Below, piece after piece: positions 1 through 11,485 of a stretch of 64,000 nt of DNA (the first letter of the stretch is position 1; every line of letters begins with the position of its first letter). The notes beneath the pieces are model-generated. The model ran no database searches, had not been told where the DNA came from, and was given only the letters and a program-made list of their open reading frames with translations. Both the position numbers and the translations under genes were made by a program. The stretch is from Cryptomeria japonica (lineage: Eukaryota > Streptophyta > Pinopsida > Cupressales > Cupressaceae), in contig NC_081409.1 in NCBI RefSeq assembly GCF_030272615.1, positions 873,760,626 through 873,824,625 on the forward strand, written 5' to 3'.

Positions 1-578
1 ATATATATGAGTGATTGATTTAATCATTTTTTGATATTCTGGGTATGTATGATGTGTGTATGAGTGATTGTGAATAATTTCAAGTGTACAATTGAAAAAT
101 TGGTGCTAAGGAATATAGTAGAATATCATAACAAAGCAATGTTGCAGAGTTGAGTAAGATACACTATTTTGTGCTTAACTAGAACTTTTTTGGCATTTGT
201 AGATGTTGTTTATCAGTTCAAACATTCCAATTATTATATGTAATCTTTTGTAAGGTAGTGAGCCTTCTAGGTTTGTAGCCCTTAATTGTAATTGAGCAGT
301 GAACTCTAGCCAGTGTGGCTGAATGCAAGTACATTCCCTTTATGTAATATTTGTATATTTCTAATAGAGTATATTAATATTGTGGGTTTGAATCACATCG
401 TGATTTTTTTCCTTAACTGGGTTTCCAGATAAAAATCTTGGTTTTATTGTTGTTTGCTTTGTGCTTTTGCACTTTACTTTTATTTATTTGCATCAAGTGG
501 TTTAAAGGTCAAATTCAGAATGCAAAAATTTGTTGAACACTAATTCACCCTCCCTCTCAACGTTCCTTGATTCCAATA
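1..578 (+). repeat. 5' LTR of element G, right part only
   Basis: Bases 1-410 align with 58450-58850, the 3' LTR of the same family. Shared landmarks are the TTATATGTAATCTTTTGTAA stretch, the 'gtgagcctt' segment and the 'agagtatattaatattgtgggtttgaat' stretch. The LTR runs on to 578, ending in a C-rich CACCCTCCCTCTCAAC segment and CCAATA, where CCAACA would be expected. The primer site follows two bases later. The LTR start lies left of the window. Confidence 0.8.
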
Positions 579-580
579 AT

Positions 581-592
581 TGGTATCAGAGC
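581..592 (+). other. Primer binding site of G (tRNA-Met type)
   Basis: TGGTATCAGAGC two bases after the LTR end is the standard plant copia primer site, complementary to the 3' end of initiator tRNA-Met. The same site, on one strand or the other, opens A, B (one mismatch), C, D, P (one mismatch) and E (mutated). Confidence 0.85.
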
Positions 593-646
593 CTAGTTCC
601 TTGGAAGAAGCCTATGAGCTTGAGGAGAATCTAGGAAAGTGAATCA

Positions 647-1445
647 ATGGATTTTGGTAGTTTGAAGCAACAACTTGTTGTAGAACTTGAGGATCTTGAT
701 CAAGCACAAGTTGAGGTCTAACGAGTGAAAGTAAACCTTAAGGATGCTGAGAAATTCATTGACACATTGAAGGATCAGTTGAACAAGTCAAGGGAGAAGA
801 GAAAGGAGCTTGTTGATCAACTTAAATAGAAATAAATTCAAGGCATTGATGAAGAAGCCTTGAAGAAAAAGACAAAAGAATCTAACACAATTGCTAGAGA
901 TAATACAGTCCAAAAGAATGAGATGGAAGCCATTGTGATGAGATTGATAAAAGAGATTGAAGAGAGGAAGAAGAATGAGGAGAACCTTTCTCAATCCTTG
1001 AAAGAAAATTTGGAAGAATGTTGCAGACTTGAGAGTGAGAATGGTGAACTAAAGCTTGACCTACAAGACTCAAGACAACATGAGGAAGACCTTGAAAGAT
1101 AGATTATTCTTCTTAGATATGATCTTTATGTTGCAAATGAGTACAACGAGAAGTTGTAGGTCATCTTAGACAAACTTGTTGAGATGCTTGCAAGCCAAAG
1201 ATCCCTAATGATACTCAAGCTCTTGGATTTGAGAAAGGTGAAAGCTCCAAATTAGCACACGAGAAAAAAAACTTAAGAAGGCCATAGGTAAGGCAACCTA
1301 ATGCTCATAAATTCAATGGTTACTATTTTGTTTCCAATAAACTTGGTCTTATGGCTAGTCAATACAAAAATAGGATGAATATAATAATGGTCCATCTTTT
1401 ACCGATCAATGTTTCAAATGTAATAAGTATGGCCATAAGGAAAAT
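647..1445 (+). pseudogene. G ORF1, first part: coiled coil and start of CCHC region (Gag-like)
   Basis: The reading frame opens at ATG 647, 55 bases after the primer site. It is rich in Glu, Lys, Leu and Gln with a heptad-like pattern (860-1102 is one clean stretch), so it is predicted coiled coil. Stops occur at about 721 and 827 and at 1100-1102. A frameshift lies further on, because the zinc-knuckle residues CFKCNKYGHKEN near 1410-1445 are in another frame. Position, coiled coil and knuckle match ORF1 of the N1 copies at lower identity. The role would be capsid/nucleocapsid, inferred by analogy with Gag. Element H cuts the gene at 1445, inside the first knuckle. Confidence 0.7.
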
Positions 1446-2986
1446 TTTTGGTGTAAATAATTATTCATCATGGATATTATTACACCTTACTTAAGTTTAC
1501 TTGGGTACATGCATTTAATAGTAGTTTGGGTATGAGACACTTGGGTGTTTGTGTTAGGTCCCGAAGACAACTGAGAGGTGGGGGGGGGGGGGTGAATCAG
1601 TTGTCCAATAAATTCAAACCAAAATTAACTTAACAAAAACTTAATCCTTAATGCTGGTAAACCAAACTTTATGTGGATAGACAGTTTTATTAGTTAATTG
1701 CAGTACCGGTAAAAATTAATGCATGAAATAGAAAGACAATAACATCCACAACACATAACACAAATATTTGTATGTGGAAACCCTGTAAGGGGAAAAAACA
1801 TGGTGGGAAGCCTTAGCCACAATAAAATGATACTACTGCAGATATTATGTGTGTATAATATGAAGTCTGCACATGCAGAAAGGCCAACTGCCTAGAGCTC
1901 ACTGCTCAATCACAAAATGAGAGTCACACTGACTACAATTGGATGGTTAAATCCAATGATAATGTACTACTCAAAATAGCATCTTCATATGCTGGATTCA
2001 TTATCAGTTTAGCTTTGATATGCCTTCTCAAAACCTTCCTTCAATCTTCAAATGATGTTTGCATGTATAGCTCTGCTTATTTTTGCATATACCTTATTTG
2101 CACTTGCTTACATTCCCGTATCAATCTCACAAATGAGATCTTACATATATACTGAAAGTTAAGACCAAATGAGTAGGTAGGCTTACAAAGAATATTACAA
2201 AAAGATCAATTACAAATAAATCAATATGTGATGCATCATGTCGGCTCAATGCATTTACAATAATAATAAATCATCTCCATAACGTGTCATGCTGATCTAG
2301 AATAGATATGTTTGCCGATGCATAACCTGGACCTATTTTCTGATAACAACAAATATGAAAACCCGAATAGATTAGTAACCAAATCGCCAAAACCAAGTGA
2401 TCAAATAATATCTTCAACATAACCAGGTAGTCTCCAAGTCATTCCAAGTGTCGGTGAACAATATAACCTACTGGTGAACCAAATACCGATGACTGTGCAT
2501 AAGTCACTGACTTGCCAGTGAACAAAACCAAAGATCTCCAAGTGCTGATAAGTGTTGAAAAGTGTTAACAAGTGTTGACATCAATGACAAAACCATATCA
2601 ACATATCCAAAATACCAACAGTTTGTGCCACATTGGGATAGTGTGTGTAGGAGAATTTCCACCTTTGATGGTGTTGATCTTATCTTGTTGTTACATTCCA
2701 CCTCATGTGGAATATTTTATTGTTTCTCCTACCTACCTACAACTATTTCCTACCTACCCTTGTTTCTTATTGAGCCACATGTCATGTTTGTGTGCTCACA
2801 TATCCATATAGCCTTGTCTATATAATCAGACTCATCTACATTGTTTGTATGGGCAATCATTGAACATCTTGTAATGATCTAGTTGATCATATTTTTCATC
2901 TTGATAGAATACAGTTTATTCCTATCATCTATTTGTCTCTCTTATTTTTTTTTTCCATTTCCTCTAGATCTTGACAAATTCTCACA
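1446..2986 (+). repeat. 5' LTR of H (interrupted by S1)
   Basis: The parts 1446-1551 and 2626-2986 align end to end with the intact 3' LTR at 11486-11953, for example the 'gtatgagacacttgggtgtttg' junction and the 'gagccacatgtcatgtttgtg' stretch. A likely promoter region, 'gccttgtctatataatcag', lies near 2811-2828. In the 3' copy it reads 'gccttgcctatataagtag', with a better TATA motif. Solo LTR S1 fills the gap. Confidence 0.85.
1552..2620 (-). mobile_element. Solo LTR S1
   Basis: A single LTR of 1,069 bp in reverse orientation, starting TGTTAGG and ending CCAACA on the plus strand. It is flanked by the exact duplication GTTTG (1547-1551 and 2621-2625). There is no primer site, purine tract or internal region, so it is a product of LTR-LTR recombination. 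It has the same C-rich LTR end as the copia/N1 elements, here read as a run of about 14 G near 1580. The direct flanks rejoin exactly to match the intact H LTR. Confidence 0.88.
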
Positions 2987-2999
2987 TGTTATCAGAGCC
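2987..2999 (+). other. Primer binding site of H (one change)
   Basis: TGTTATCAGAGCC directly follows the LTR end. It differs by one base (T for G at position 3) from the tRNA-Met-type site used by the other elements, which places H in the copia-like group. Confidence 0.7.
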
Positions 3000-4124
3000 A
3001 TTAGAGTACCATTGGTTTGTAAATTAAGAGAAATTTAGGGTTTTTCATTTTGGAGCTTTCTATTGTAGGTTATTATTGGAGCTTATTGGGTTAAATATGA
3101 GGTCACCATTGGAGTGAGGATGTTCGAGCAATTAAGAATCGCCTTTTAGTTTGTTCAAATCCGACATCTGAGGCCAAATCTAGAGCCATTTGAAGGTGGA
3201 AGGTGGTGACTTGTCCCGGCAGCGATCTGCAATTTTGTAGCATTTTTGGCCAAATCCATCATCGCCATTGCACTCATAAGGCCCAAAAACCCAAAGATCG
3301 ACTGTCAATTCATCAAAATCAACCTCTATTACCCCGAGTTGAAAAAATTTCCCCTCCTCACCCACCGTACGGACTTGCAGGTACAGGTCTGAATTTTTTT
3401 TTATTTTTTTCTGTATATTTTTTTTCGAAAAATTAAAAAATTAAAAAAAAATAAATTTTATTAATTGTTGGGGGGGTCCTTATTAGCCAACAGGTGTACC
3501 TGCGGTGACCACAGGCCCTGCAGGTACTGTAGGGTACACCTGTGACCACTCGTAGGCCTTGCTACGCAGGGTACCTGCGGGTGACATAGGTTGCCCTACG
3601 GACCTTGTGAGGGCCTTGTTTTTTGAAAGTTTTTTTTTTTAAAATTTTTTTTTAATAAATAAAAAAAATAACTTTTTTTATTTTTTTTAAATAAGTTTTT
3701 TAATAATTAAAAAAATAAAGTTTTTAAAGTTTTTTTCCTTTAATAAATTATTACTAAAGTTTTTTTGTTTCAAAAAAAACATTGCCTTTTTTTATGTTCT
3801 TCTTTATTTTTTAATAACGTTTTTTTTGGGGGCATATAATAAATTGTTGTTTTTAGATTTTTAAAAATCTTTTAAAAACACAAATATCATGGAACAAGCA
3901 AAATTGGGAACAATTTTTTTCTTGTCATTTCGTACCTATCTTGTAGTGCTTCCAACCAACAGTCAAGGGGGGGGGGGGGGTTGATTTGCTTCTTTATATC
4001 TCTTGGCCACATCCCAATTAGATGTGTCTTTTTCTGCAGTATTCTATAGGGCTTCTTGGTGGCATCATTTTTCATGTTTCCAGATTTCCACTATCATGTT
4101 GTATACTCTTGCTTGAGCAATGTT
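3000..4124 (+). other. H internal region, left part, no recognisable gene
   Basis: This stretch holds only short unsupported frames. Bases 3480-3620 are locally GC-rich and carry a perfect 10-bp inverted repeat (CAGGTGTACC at 3491-3500, GGTACACCTG at 3533-3542) that could form a hairpin. Bases 3620-3880 are low-complexity A/T runs. A run of about 14 G lies at 3967-3980. N1 copy A inserts at 4125. Confidence 0.6.
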
Positions 4125-4987
4125 TGTTAGGGGTCCCATAGATACTGAGAGGGGGGGGGGGTGAATTAGTATCTAACCGGTAATAAGAATTTCTTAAGTT
4201 AAAACATGCAGAACATAATATAACAGTGTACCGGTATGCAAGAAATAATGCAATAAACAGAATCAAGAATATCCACATGAAAAGTACACCATAACACAAG
4301 ATGTTTAACGAGGAAACCCGATGTGGGAAAAACCTTGGTGGGATTTGTGACCCACAATATTCACTCACTGGCCAATAAGAGAATATTACTTACAATAGGG
4401 GCCTGCACATGTAGGAAGGCCAACTGCCTAGAGCTCACTGCTCAATGGGAAGTCACACTGACTTACAATAAGGATTATACTAATCCAATGACTTGTACTG
4501 CTTTACGATAGCATCTTCAATGCCAAATTCAGTACCGGTTCCTGCTTTGTTCTTTACATATACCCTTGAACTATATTTTGCACATTAGGTCTACCTAATA
4601 ATTTTCTTTTTACTTCTACATCACTTCTACAAATGTCTACAATGATCTCCTATATATATAAGAGTCATTTTACAATTTTCCAAGTCGGCTTACAATAATA
4701 AACAAAATATTACATAACAAAAATCTTGTCGGCCTCAGTGCCAGTATACTTTCTTTCTTCTATGCCGGTGCCGGTGTCCTGAGTGATTTGCTGGTGTCGG
4801 TGCACTATCTTGCCAGTGTCATGCTTTGCCGGTATAATGTCTTGCCGGTGCCATAGGATTGCAAGGTTGCCTGTGTAATGCTTTGTCGGTATAATGTCTT
4901 GTCGGTGCCATAGGATTGCAAGGTTGCCATCAATGACAAAACCTTCAATCACATACAATGTCTCATTGGAGTGTGCATATGCCAACA
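4125..4987 (-). repeat. 3' LTR of A
   Basis: About 863 bp, starting TGTTAGGGGTCCC and ending TGCCAACA on the plus strand (TGTTGGCA...CCTAACA in element sense). It matches 10014-10871 closely, with a longer G run (C tract in element sense) near 4151. In element sense, LTR subfamily I ends CAGTATCT(G/A)TGGGACCCCTAACA. Confidence 0.88.
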
Positions 4988-5165
4988 ATCTCCCCCTTTG
5001 GCGTTGATGGCAACACTCATGAGAAATTTCAAAAAGTATCCAAAAATGTGTAGTCCAAAAATGTTACCAAAAATGTTTACCAAAAATGTGAGAGCTCCCC
5101 CTGAGCATATGATTTCTGTGTTTTGAATTTTCTCATCCACTACTCCCCCTTTGGCATCAATGACA
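4988..5165 (-). promoter_or_regulatory. Polypurine tract of A and a second tract-like copy
   Basis: Read on the minus strand, CCAAAGGGGGAGAT ends directly at the LTR start (4988-5000), the expected plus-strand priming site. A second copy of the module, ATTGATGCCAAAGGGGGAGTA, lies about 155 bases further inside (about 5142-5163). Both are preceded by CATCAATGCC-like bases. The same pair occurs in B, C, D, P, E and G. Confidence 0.75.
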
Positions 5166-5214
5166 AAGGTTGTCAAGATGTCAGTAGAGTTTGTAGGTTC
5201 AACTATCCATATCC

Positions 5215-8200
5215 TCAACCTTGTAGCTGGGTAGTTATTATCTGAAAAAGATCTCCCAAAATTAAGTTTATACTATCCATAAACTTTTTACTATCTTTTA
5301 TTGTTGTCTTAGTTCTCTTCACTGTCTTGGTGAGATGCTGCAAATGCTCTACCGGTGTTTTGCTTCCTTGTGTTAATGCCTCTGAAATTTCCTTCCGCAA
5401 AGATGCTAAATAGTCTAATCTTGGACTCAGTTTAGATCTCAAATGTTTTGCCTTGTTTATTAATCTTTCTTTCTCCCTTTCTAATTTGAGTAGTTCTTCC
5501 TCAAAATTTGCTATCTTCTCTTCAAAAACTGATAGTGAATCAGGTGAGTTGACAAAATAGTTTGCGAGCTTATTTATCTCATCCTGTGCCTTGCTTATTT
5601 TCTTGTCAATATCTACAGTCAAAAAGTTTGTTTTACATGTATCTTTATACAGATTTTTGTATTATTTCAACAAACTACATAGTTCTGGTAGAAGTGTGTC
5701 AAAATCTTTGTTACACTTCTTTATTTCCTCATCAAAGAATTTTTGTTTCTCAATCTCTACCTTATCCTTTATTGATTCTTCCTTTCTTTTCTCAATGTTT
5801 TCAGAAATATATTTACACAATGTATCCAATTGTCTTAAAGAATCTTTATTATCGATATTACAGTTGGGAGCAATTACCTTCAAAATTGGTATAGAATCAT
5901 CAATTGCCTTATAAGCCAGTGAGCTGCAGTCAATTATTTTCTTGATAGAATTAAGTAATACCTCAATCACATTTGTTGACTTGAATTTTGATGATGATCC
6001 AACAATATGAGTACTAGTGGAAGTAACCATGCTTGTATTGACCTCTGGTAGGTTAGTTTGTGTTTGCATTTCTTTTAGCACTAGTTTTCCTACTTCACTA
6101 GTTACTGGTGGCACTGTTTCCTTGTGTACTTGTTCCAGAGCCTTTAGCTCTATTGGTTTCTCTGTATGTTGTGTTGTCTCTATCTATGACTCTATCTTTG
6201 CCTTTTTCTCTATATCTTCTGTCGGTTTCTCTATTTCCCCTGCTACCGGAGGCTCATTTGCCATATCTGACTTATTAGTTGTATCTTTATCTACTATTAT
6301 GTTGATCTTCTGAGTATCAACATTTACAGTATACAGGACTTTAGAATTAGGATTGTTATCCTCTACATCCATACTTTCTGCTACCGGTTGATCTTTAGTA
6401 GTTGTTATTTTTACTAGTGGGGTTAGGTTGTCTTTAACTTTTATGCTTGGTGGTCCACCAACTTTACCTTTCCCCTTGTCTCTATCTTTCTGATATACCT
6501 TTATAGGTTTAGGTTTCCTATACTCTTCTTGTTTTTCTTTGTCAACCAGGAATATATCCCATCCATCTTATGTTTCCTCTATTACTTCATTGACTCTTCC
6601 TGCCATTAGTGAAATATGTCGGTGTGCAGTAGAGAATACTGATCAGTTTGCTTGAGCAATCAAATCATCAATTTCCTTTGGAGAGTTTACCAAATATACA
6701 ACAAGTAGCTTCTCTATTTTTATTTTCTTATCTAATTCTATCACTGCTTGCCTTCTAGCTTCTAACCTTTTGAATAAATCATCAGGAATTTCATTTGCTA
6801 CTTCCATCAAAAATTTCTTGTACATGTCCATATGCAATATAACACTGTTCTCAACTTGTTCTTTCTCACCAGCAGTTAGAGTGTCATAAATTTTCTCTAT
6901 GTTTTTCATTTTTCCTTCCTCTGTGATTTCATTTTTCCTTCCTCTATGATTTCATTTAGCAGTACATCAAGAGGTGCCAAGTCACTATTTGTCCTTTTCT
7001 TTTTCTTTGGTGTCAGCTTCTTCTTTGGTGTGGCCTTTCTAACCGGAGATCTCACTGCTTGTTGCTTTTGCCTTGTTCTTCTAGGTGAAGAAGTGGTTAC
7101 CGGTGAGGGATCTCTTTTTCTAACAACTCTTTTAAAAGTTGCTGGCATGTCACCTTTTGAAGAAGTACCTACCGATGATAGGTGAGTTTCAGGTTGTGGA
7201 GCTGCCAACTCATCCTTTGTTATGCCGGTTTTCTTTAATACATCTTCCTTAATGGCTTTTGCTTGCCTAGATCCTTTCCTTCCAAATGCCTCAACCTTCT
7301 TTACTCTTTTCTTTGATTGTATTTGGCTTTCTATAGTCTCAGCACTACCAAATACTTCTTCCTTAGGTTCTTTAGGGGCTTCCAGAAGTGCTTTAGCATA
7401 TGTTTCAACTATGTGATCATCTGTTTCATAGCCCATCTTGGTTACCCAAATTGTCCTTGGGATGATGGATTCCATCCAGATTTCATCTTTCTTAATGACA
7501 AAGCATATATCATCTTTGTATTTGTCTACTATTTTCTAAGATAACCTTATTCTTTTCTTCATTTTGGTCTTTAATGCTTGAAAGAAGTCATTAATATTGT
7601 TCTCCTTGTTCTCACCCATGTTATTGAACAATTCAGTCAATTGCTTTCCTACCGGTATGTCATATCCAAGTTCTTTATAACCTATACCGAGACCCTATTT
7701 TGTTATGTGTAGCATTAGGCATACTAACAGATTTCCAAATCTGAAAGTTTCTTTCTTGTCCCTTTTGATTTTTCCAAGGTTGTCAATTAGTTCATCCTTT
7801 AACCATTCACATATGTCGATTTTTGCATTTTCTGTTACCATATCATAAGCACTCTTAATGCATAAACTTGAAACTGAATTAAGTCTATTAGCATGAGTGG
7901 CTTTATAACCTAATATCATACTGATGAATCTCACATTGATATCTTTTACATTATTAACCCTTAGAGACCTCTTGTCGAATGTTGCACCAGTTAGTTTTGT
8001 AACTAGGTCATTGGGAACCTTCTTGGTTTTATCTGGCCTCTTACCGATGGTCGGTAACCTTGTGATAGCTTTCACAACTTCCTTGGTGATCTTATGGATT
8101 GCATCTAACAAGAAAAATTCTCCATGTACTCTGCTTAAAACTATCCTAATCACATCCTTAGGAAATTTAGGAATGCTAAGGATTTCTGTAAATCCTAGGG

Positions 8201-8482
8201 TTTCAATAATCTTGTGTTCATCTTTAACATTGCCAGTATCATCACATATCATGGTTTATACATGGTTTTGATTTCCTCATCTCCTAACTCTTCAATGTTA
8301 CAGTGGATGTACATTCTGGGGTCTTCAGCATATACAACTCCCTTAGGGATTTGAGAAAATGTACCTAAGGTATCATCCTTCTTTGCTATCTTGGGAACTA
8401 ATTGAAATACGAGCCTAGGTCTTTTTATTACTTCAACAATATTAGGGTTTGTTATGTATTCAATTGTAGAGGTGGATACCAT
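5215..8482 (-). pseudogene. A ORF2, large protein of unknown function
   Basis: From ATG 8482 to the stop at 5215-5217 there are about 1,089 codons, in one frame apart from shifts near 8250 and 6907. Premature stops lie near 7695, 7540, 6640, 6183 and 5661, several of them in place of Gln codons. Regions in order: a conserved globular amino half with IHCNIEELG, RIVLSRVHGEFF and NVRFISMILGYK motifs; a domain around PRTIWVTKMGYE; a Lys/Arg-rich, NLS-like stretch (about 6990-7090); a conserved helical block (6643-6909); a Thr/Glu/Val-rich linker; and a carboxyl coiled coil (5215-5622). It has no pol motif. A distant link to plant transposon-associated or Athila ORF domains is possible but unproven. 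The copies in B, C and D show it is a family gene. Confidence 0.75.
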
Positions 8483-8622
8483 GATTAAATACCTTTTACT
8501 GCCTTGGATGGATGATTGCTTGGAGTGTGCTTGCTTCTTGCTCGGAATGCCTTAGATCGGAATCTTCGTGCTCTCTGAAAATTTGAAATCATGGTGAAAT
8601 GAAATGGAGCCAAAACCTTAAC

Positions 8623-8628
8623 TTTATA
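8623..8628 (-). promoter_or_regulatory. Conserved TATA motif before ORF2 in A
   Basis: On the minus strand, GACATTATAAAG lies about 141 bases before the ORF2 ATG. It sits in the gap between ORF1 (ends 8824) and ORF2 (starts 8482). The same CATTATAAA motif lies at the same distance in B and D, followed downstream by a conserved AAGGTATTT just before the ATG. I infer an internal promoter for ORF2. Confidence 0.5.
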
Positions 8629-8823
8629 ATGTCTTTTCGCCATCTACCACATTAATTGCATGTTAGTTAAGCATTCACTTAACATTGTCTATCGGTAATA
8701 AGTCATTTTCAACTTCTTATCTCTAACTGAGGGAATAATTAGCACATGTGTCATTAGATTGCCAAACCCTCAAGGAAATTTTCTTCAATTAGATGAAAAA
8801 CTTCCTGCTGGTGGAGCACTGCT

Positions 8824-9942
8824 CTATCCTGTCAGTGAAGCATCACTTTGTCCTATCGGTGAAGCATTGGTTGGTTCTACTGGTGGAGAAGTATTCCCAA
8901 TATTTAGATCAGCTTTTCTAATCCATTGTTTTGAGAATTCTTGCTTAACCTCTTCAACTTTTTCTTTACCTTTCAAGCTAGCACTTTTGTTGTCTACTGG
9001 TGTTCCTTTACTTCTAAAAAATTTAGCAATATGCCCAATCTTGTTACATGCATAACAAGTTACATTATTCTTCTGAATAGCTTTCCCATAACCTATGCTG
9101 GTTTGTGTTCTACACTGATTTGATAAATGTCCAAATCTTCCACAAACATAACATCTCACATTCATTCTGCAGTTTTCAGAGTTGTGACCAACTTTGTTGC
9201 ATTTTGAACATTGACCGGTGGGTGTATTGATATTCTGATAATTCCTAGATCTACATTCATTTTCTCTATGACCATACTTATTACAGTTAAAGCATTTTCC
9301 ATTGAATTTATAAGCATTAGGTTGTCTTACCGGTTTGCTGTGATCCTGAGTATTTGTAGTACCAGAGCTTTCACCAACTTCAAAGCCAATTCCAGAAGTG
9401 TCACCTTTAGGTTTTTGATTCTTCAGCAAGGTACCAAGTTCCTCTGAGCTTTTCTTGAATTTTTTTTAATGTTGATTTGCAGTTTCCAGTTCTCTTTCCA
9501 AGATTTCTATTTGTCTCATCAGTTCATTTGAGTCATTTTGAGTATGCATCGGATCTGTTTTCAACATGTCATTTTCATAGCTAAGTCTTGTGTTCTCATT
9601 TTCTACATCACTTAGTCTTCTGGTCAATTCTTCTTCATTCTTCTTCCTATCCTCAATCTCTTTGCAAAATCTCATAGTCATATCCTGCATTTCATTTTTT
9701 GTTGTCATGATCTCTTGTTTCAACTTGCTTATCATATCATTAAGTGATTCCTTTTCATCATTCTCATTTTGCAGTTTTTCACAAAGTTCTCTTCTCTTAT
9801 TTCTTGCAACAATAAAATTTTCTTGAAGTTCCTAAATGATATCCTGAGCAGCTCTTAAATAATCTTCTAATTTGACATTTTTCAATTTCTCTGCATCATA
9901 GTCTGTAAGAGCTCCTTCAAGTTGCTTCATCAGATTTTCCAT
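8824..9942 (-). pseudogene. A ORF1, coiled-coil protein with four CCHC zinc knuckles (Gag-like)
   Basis: About 372 codons from ATG 9942 (58 bases after the primer site) to the stop at 8824-8826, all in one frame. Stops lie near 9835 and 9468. The first two thirds are Glu/Lys/Asn-rich predicted coiled coil (motif MTMRFCKEIEDRKKNEEELT). Four CX2CX4HX4C knuckles follow: CFNCNKYGHRENEC, CSKCNKVGHNSENC, CYVCGRFGHLSNQC and CYACNKIGHIAKFF, the last lacking its final Cys. Ordinary copia Gag has one knuckle. The likely role is packaging of element RNA, inferred from position and knuckles. No Gag core domain (UBN2-type) is seen. Confidence 0.8.
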
Positions 9943-9999
9943 CTTTATCGGTGTCAAGATCTTCCTCAAACTATTAGGCTTCCAAAAATAGAGGACCAG

Positions 10000-10011
10000 G
10001 CTCTGATACCA
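10000..10011 (-). other. Primer binding site of A
   Basis: The reverse complement is TGGTATCAGAGC, two bases inside the right LTR, and identical to the tRNA-Met-type site. It fixes the orientation of A as minus. Confidence 0.88.
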
Positions 10012-10013
10012 AT

Positions 10014-10871
10014 TGTTAGGGGTCCCACAGATATTGAGAGGGGGGGTGAATCAGTATCTAACCAATAACAAGAATTTATTAAGTTAAAACATGCAGAACA
10101 TAATATAACAGTGTATCGATATGCAAGAAATAATGCAATAAATAGAATCAAGAATATCCACATGAAAAGTACACCATAACACAAGATGTTTAACGAGGAA
10201 ACCTGGTGTGGGAAAAACCTCAGTGGGATTTGTGACCCACAATATTCACTCAATGGCCAATAAGAGAATATTACTTACAATAGGGGCCTGCACATGCAGG
10301 AAGGCCAACTGCCTAGAGCTCACTGTTGAATGGGAAGTCACACTTACTTACAATAAGGATTATACTAATCCAATGACTGGTACTGCTTTGCAATAGCATC
10401 TTCAATGCTAGATTCAGTACCATTTCTTGCTCTGTTTTTTACATATACCCTTGACCTATATTTCACACATTAGGTCTGCCTAATAATTTTCTTTTTACTT
10501 CTACATCACTTATACAAATGTCTACAATGATCTCCTTTATATATAAGAGTCATTTTACAATTTTCCAAGTCGGCTTAAAATAATAAACAAAATATTACAT
10601 AACAAAAATCCTGTCGGCCTCAGTGCCCATATACTTTCTTTCTTCTGTGTCGGTGCCGGTGTCCTGAGTGATCTGCTGGTGCCGGTGCACTATCTTGCCG
10701 GTGTCATGCTTTGCCCGTATAATGTCTTGCCAGTGCCATAGGATTGCAAGGTTGCCTGTGTAATGCTTTTCTGGTATAATGTCTTGCCAATGCCATAGGA
10801 TTGCAAGGTTGCCATCAATGACAAAACCTTCAATCACATACAATGTCTCATTGGAGTCTGCATATGTGAAA
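10014..10871 (-). repeat. 5' LTR of A
   Basis: About 858 bp, colinear with 4125-4987. The outermost bases are altered: TGCATATG is followed by TGAAA, where the other copy has CCAACA. The exact duplication ATGTT still follows at 10872-10876. Confidence 0.85.
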
Positions 10872-10876
10872 ATGTT

Positions 10877-11485
10877 GTACTCGCACTATCATAAAGTGCC
10901 ACACCTCTTTGTATCTTGTCATTGTTGACTATTTGATGTAATCCTCTTGTACATGTAGATTAGGAATATCTTGTGAGACTTAGATTGTACACATTTGTGC
11001 ATGGTTCCTGTGTGACTTGGATTGTACCAGTATTTCTGCCATTTATGAGTATCCAGTTGATGCTCAAAGAAGGTTGTCTCCATGCCTGATCTTCATTTTG
11101 TTGCAGTGAGTGATTCATCGTCATCGACTTGGTACCTGGTTTTGTCACACTTTGACATTATTGGTGCAGCGTAGGCTCTCTTTCTTCCTTATGGGAAGTT
11201 ATTTTGGTCAACATCATTGGATCATCTTTGTAGGAGATTCGGCATTGAGGGGGGGCTTCATGGTCTCTTCTTCTTCATCAATGAGTTCATTATGTTCTTT
11301 CATCATCTCTCTTTTGAGGGGGAGTTTTTTCCCATGTGGTTTTTCTCTCTTTCTCCGTTTATTGGAAATTGCATTTGCATTTGTACATGGGTACCTAACA
11401 TGGCCTCGTAGTCGGGACCCATCTTGCATTACTTAGTTGCATTGTAGACTTTAGTGCATTCCCCTAAGTTGCACTTAAGGGGGGG
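10877..11485 (+). other. H internal region, right part, with polypurine tracts
   Basis: Non-coding as far as I can read. It ends in CACTTAAGGGGGGG just before the 3' LTR (polypurine tract, about 11473-11485). A second purine block, TTTTGAGGGGGAG, lies at about 11312-11324, echoing the double tracts of the other elements. Confidence 0.6.

Larger units (their letters stand above)
4125..10871 (-). mobile_element. N1 copy A, complete pol-less LTR element
   Basis: An essentially complete 6.75-kb element on the minus strand. It has LTRs at both ends, a primer site next to the right LTR and a purine tract next to the left LTR. The exact target duplication ATGTT lies at 4120-4124 and 10872-10876. 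The interior (about 5.0 kb) holds only ORF1 (8824-9942) and ORF2 (5215-8482). No protease, integrase, reverse transcriptase or RNase H motif is visible in any frame. This is the best-preserved copy and the reference for the N1 family. Confidence 0.9.

Noticed and set aside
581-592. Possible tRNA gene at the TGGTATCAGAGC sites
   Set aside because: Only the 12-base complement of a tRNA end is present, with no cloverleaf around it. These are primer binding sites.
1575-1594. Runs of 7-14 G or C (also near 3967, 4151, 14721, 17060, 19733) as possible G-quadruplex or telomere-like elements
   Set aside because: Most are single runs at fixed places in LTR ends, not repeated G-tracts with loops; they are explained by the shared LTR end motif.
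5562-5914. Two overlapping plus-strand frames of about 110 codons
   Set aside because: They lie opposite the carboxyl coiled coil of A ORF2; equivalent antisense frames appear opposite C and D for the same compositional reason.
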